Part shown: positions 44,287 to 45,913 of the stretch, piece after piece | Numbering within the stretch: position 1 is the stretch's first letter | How the letters are laid out: each line of letters starts with the position of its first letter | Assembly (NCBI GenBank): GCA_903853895.1 | Contig: CAINUX010000228.1 | Span: 1-45,913 of the forward strand | From: an uncultured beta proteobacterium | GTDB lineage: Bacteria > Pseudomonadota > Gammaproteobacteria > Burkholderiales > Burkholderiaceae_C | Reading direction: 5' to 3' | DNA: 45,913 bases | The notes under the pieces: model-generated | What the model saw: only the letters and a program-made list of their open reading frames with translations | The model's database searches: none | What the model was told of the DNA's origin: nothing | Translations under genes and position numbers: made by a program

Positions 44287-44532
44287 TTGGACGCTGGTGT
44301 CGCTTTCGGTCGGGTGCTACGTCGGTTGCGGCTGGAGGCCGGACTGACGCAGGAGCAAGTCGGGTTTGAAGCCGAATTGCGTCGCACCTACGTCAGCATT
44401 CTGGAACTTGGTCAGCAGCAGCCTTCACTGGCGACCATCCTCAAACTCGCCAAGGCGCTAAATCAATCGGGTCAAGAACTTATCGGCCTGGTCGAGGTCG
44501 AGATTCGACTGGGAAGTGGGCGGAAGCGGTGA
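44287..44532 (+). CDS. XRE-family HTH regulator (81 aa)
   Basis: A small protein with one Cro/C1-type helix-turn-helix: FGRVLRRLRLEAGLTQEQVG, EAELRRTYVSILELGQQQPS and ATILKLAKALN. Size and shape fit controller (C) proteins of restriction-modification systems and small repressors. The start is TTG 44287, four bases after AGGAGG, which is itself in a strong hairpin. Two related dyads lie upstream, consistent with autoregulation. It lies convergent to another small HTH gene and near hsdR. Whether it controls the restriction genes is inferred. Confidence 0.85.
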   Translation: MDAGVAFGRVLRRLRLEAGLTQEQVGFEAELRRTYVSILELGQQQPSLATILKLAKALNQSGQELIGLVEVEIRLGSGRKR

Positions 44533-44602
44533 GCAACTGCGTCGGGTTGGGCGGTGGTTGACTTGTGGGACAGCCAATGCCGGTCGTATCGCCAGACCTG
44601 CA

Positions 44603-44875
44603 CTAGGGCGCTGGTTGCTCTGGCTGTGGGGGTCGGGGCATATTGAGCGTCTTGAGTCCAAAGAGTTGCCAGATGCCGGGGTGCATCTTGCGCTCACCGC
44701 TCTCGCAATACTGCCAAGCCCGGAGCGTGTAGCACACCAGTTCGGCACAAGCCGATTGGGTCAGGCCCAGTTCAGCGCGCAAGGCAAAGATTTCATCAGG
44801 CGAGGGATTACGACACGGGTTGGCCGTGGGGATCGTGCGACGGGGGCGGTTGGGATGGTTGGTCGAGGCGTTCAT
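44603..44875 (-). CDS. Small HTH-domain protein (90 aa)
   Basis: The protein starts MNASTNHPNRPRRT, with a basic, probably disordered N-terminus. The second half is a helix-turn-helix of the XRE type: PSPDEIFALRAELGLTQSAC, VCYTLRAWQYCESGERKMHP and IWQLFGLKTLN. It could be a regulator or antitoxin-like protein. I place the start at 44875. It lies 50 bases after hsdR ends on the same strand. It converges on the 81-aa HTH gene. Confidence 0.7.
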   Translation of the reverse strand: MNASTNHPNRPRRTIPTANPCRNPSPDEIFALRAELGLTQSACAELVCYTLRAWQYCESGERKMHPGIWQLFGLKTLNMPRPPQPEQPAP

Positions 44876-44925
44876 GGCAATAGGTTTTTCGGTCGGTGGA
44901 GATAGTGCGGTGCAGTAGGTCTGGA

Positions 44926-45913
44926 CTACATCCAAGCCTCGCCTAAAGCCTGAGCCTGCTGCAACACCAGTTCCACAGCGCCTTCTTGCAGGTCGGGTGG
45001 GTACTTGTACTTACGCAGGATGCGCTTGACCATCAGGCGCAGTTTGGCGCGAACGCTCTGGCGCTCTGACCAATCGACACTCAGGTTCTGGCGCAGGCTT
45101 TCCGTCAGTTCATGGGCGATCTTCTTCAATATCTCGTCGCTGAGTTCACGCACGGCTGATTCATTGTCAGCCAGGGCGTCGTAGAAGCGAATCTCGTCCT
45201 CGGTCAGGCCCAGTTCGTCACCACGCGCCGCAGCGGCCCGGAACTTCTGCGCCATCGCTATCAGTTCCTCGATGACCTGCGCGGTTTCAATGGCCCGGTT
45301 CTGATACCGCTTGATGACGCTGGTCAGCAGTTCAGAGAACTTTTTCTCCTGCACCACGTTGCCGGAAAACCGTGTTTTGATCTCGCCCTGCATCAGGCGC
45401 TCCAGCAGTTCTACCGCCAGATTGCGCTCAGGCAGGTTGCGAACCTGGGCAAGGAATTCATCATCGAGGATGCCGATGTTGGGCTTGTCCAGCCCGACCG
45501 CATTAAAGATGTCAACCACCTCTTCCGACACCACGGCTGAACTGATGATCTGCCGGATGGCAAGTTCACGCTCTTCATTGGTCTTCTTCTGCTGGCTGAT
45601 CTCCCGCTTGGTCAGGATGACCTTGATAGCCTGGAAGAATGCGACTTCCTCGCGCACCGCCTTGGCCTCATCCAAGGTGCAGCACAGGGTGAATGCCTTG
45701 CTCATCGCCAGGGCGGTGTCAGCAAAGCGTTTCTTGCCATCCTTGTGCCCCAGCACATGATTGGCAGCACCGGCCAGCCGCTTGTGGCCGGTGGTCAGGA
45801 AGTCGCTGTAATCAAAGCCATGCAGCATGGCGCGCAGTTGATCCAGTTTTTCTTCCAGCAGGGCGTAGGCTTCGTGGGCATCCACTGTCGGGCGACCACG
45901 TCCCTTGCTGGCC
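44926..45913 (-). CDS. hsdR: Type I restriction enzyme R subunit, C-terminal part (runs off the window)
   Basis: About 328 residues of the C-terminal helical region of a type I HsdR (EcoR124_C-like). Visible are GRGRPTVDAHEAYALLEEKL, the AVIEELIAMAQKFRAAAARG-type segment with GLTEDEIRFYDALADNESAV, and SERQSVRAKLRLMVKRILRK-YKYPPDLQE, then AVELVLQQAQALGEAWM. The helicase and nuclease domains and the start lie beyond 45913, because the frame stays open at the edge. HsdR gives the translocase and endonuclease of a type I R-M complex. The hsdM and hsdS genes should lie outside. Confidence 0.88.
   Translation of the reverse strand, partial: ASKGRGRPTVDAHEAYALLEEKLDQLRAMLHGFDYSDFLTTGHKRLAGAANHVLGHKDGKKRFADTALAMSKAFTLCCTLDEAKAVREEVAFFQAIKVILTKREISQQKKTNEERELAIRQIISSAVVSEEVVDIFNAVGLDKPNIGILDDEFLAQVRNLPERNLAVELLERLMQGEIKTRFSGNVVQEKKFSELLTSVIKRYQNRAIETAQVIEELIAMAQKFRAAAARGDELGLTEDEIRFYDALADNESAVRELSDEILKKIAHELTESLRQNLSVDWSERQSVRAKLRLMVKRILRKYKYPPDLQEGAVELVLQQAQALGEAWM

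Overview
The window looks like chromosome from a betaproteobacterium of the Burkholderiales, most likely Comamonadaceae (Rhodoferax/Polaromonas-like). The reasons are the gene order exbB-exbD-lpxK-trm112-kdsB-adk with xseA and sodB alongside, an EF-P that carries Arg32 next to the rhamnosyltransferase EarP, a phasin gene with PhaR-like operators, a FimV homologue, and a short dispersed repeat of a kind I associate with comamonad genomes. The genus is an inference from protein flavour, not from rRNA.

Layout. 1-1573: the 3' end of a tRNA-Leu followed by a 1.5-kb decayed integrative element, with a truncated P4-type integrase, paired arm-site repeats at both ends, a duplicated tRNA 3' end and a 54-aa ORF. 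1600-10303: an unrecognised acidic protein, an HD-GYP phosphodiesterase, a Crp-APH-acyl-CoA dehydrogenase operon, FimV, a D-2-hydroxyacid dehydrogenase and a small protein. 10325-17517: lexA with tandem SOS boxes, asparaginase, and the envelope/nucleotide cluster adk-kdsB-trm112-lpxK-exbD-exbB (minus strand), then xseA. 17562-24344: sodB, a DUF192 protein, a Lys-rich exported peptide, icd, clpS-clpA and an iron-binding protein of FbpA type. 24444-31244: a patatin-like lipoprotein, phasin, a thioesterase-nitroreductase-dehydrogenase operon, and rmuC with an MFS transporter. 31262-34627: a LOG-PRPP synthetase-thymidine phosphorylase operon that reads as nucleotide-ribose recycling. 34747-41935: efp, earP, uvrC, pgsA, an HU protein, tRNA-Val and a PpiD-type chaperone. 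41966-45913: tRNA-His and then accessory DNA: a phage-like small protein, a Sel1-repeat protein, two small HTH regulators and the C-terminal part of a type I restriction subunit HsdR that runs off the window.

How the parts fit. Most of the window is housekeeping (lipid A/Kdo, SOS, repair, translation, TCA cycle, proteolysis). The accessory DNA sits next to the two tRNA genes at the window ends. The most unusual signals are regulatory or repeat-based: a dispersed repeat that lies in the same reading frame inside two unrelated proteins (the lexA-downstream protein and EarP); two near-identical operators bracketing the phasin promoter; a perfect anti-Shine-Dalgarno hairpin plus a paired operator in front of the HTH gene in the restriction island; and the predicted three-gene nucleotide-ribose operon. 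I did not find a complete, clearly new multi-gene system; the candidate defence island at the right edge is cut off by the window.
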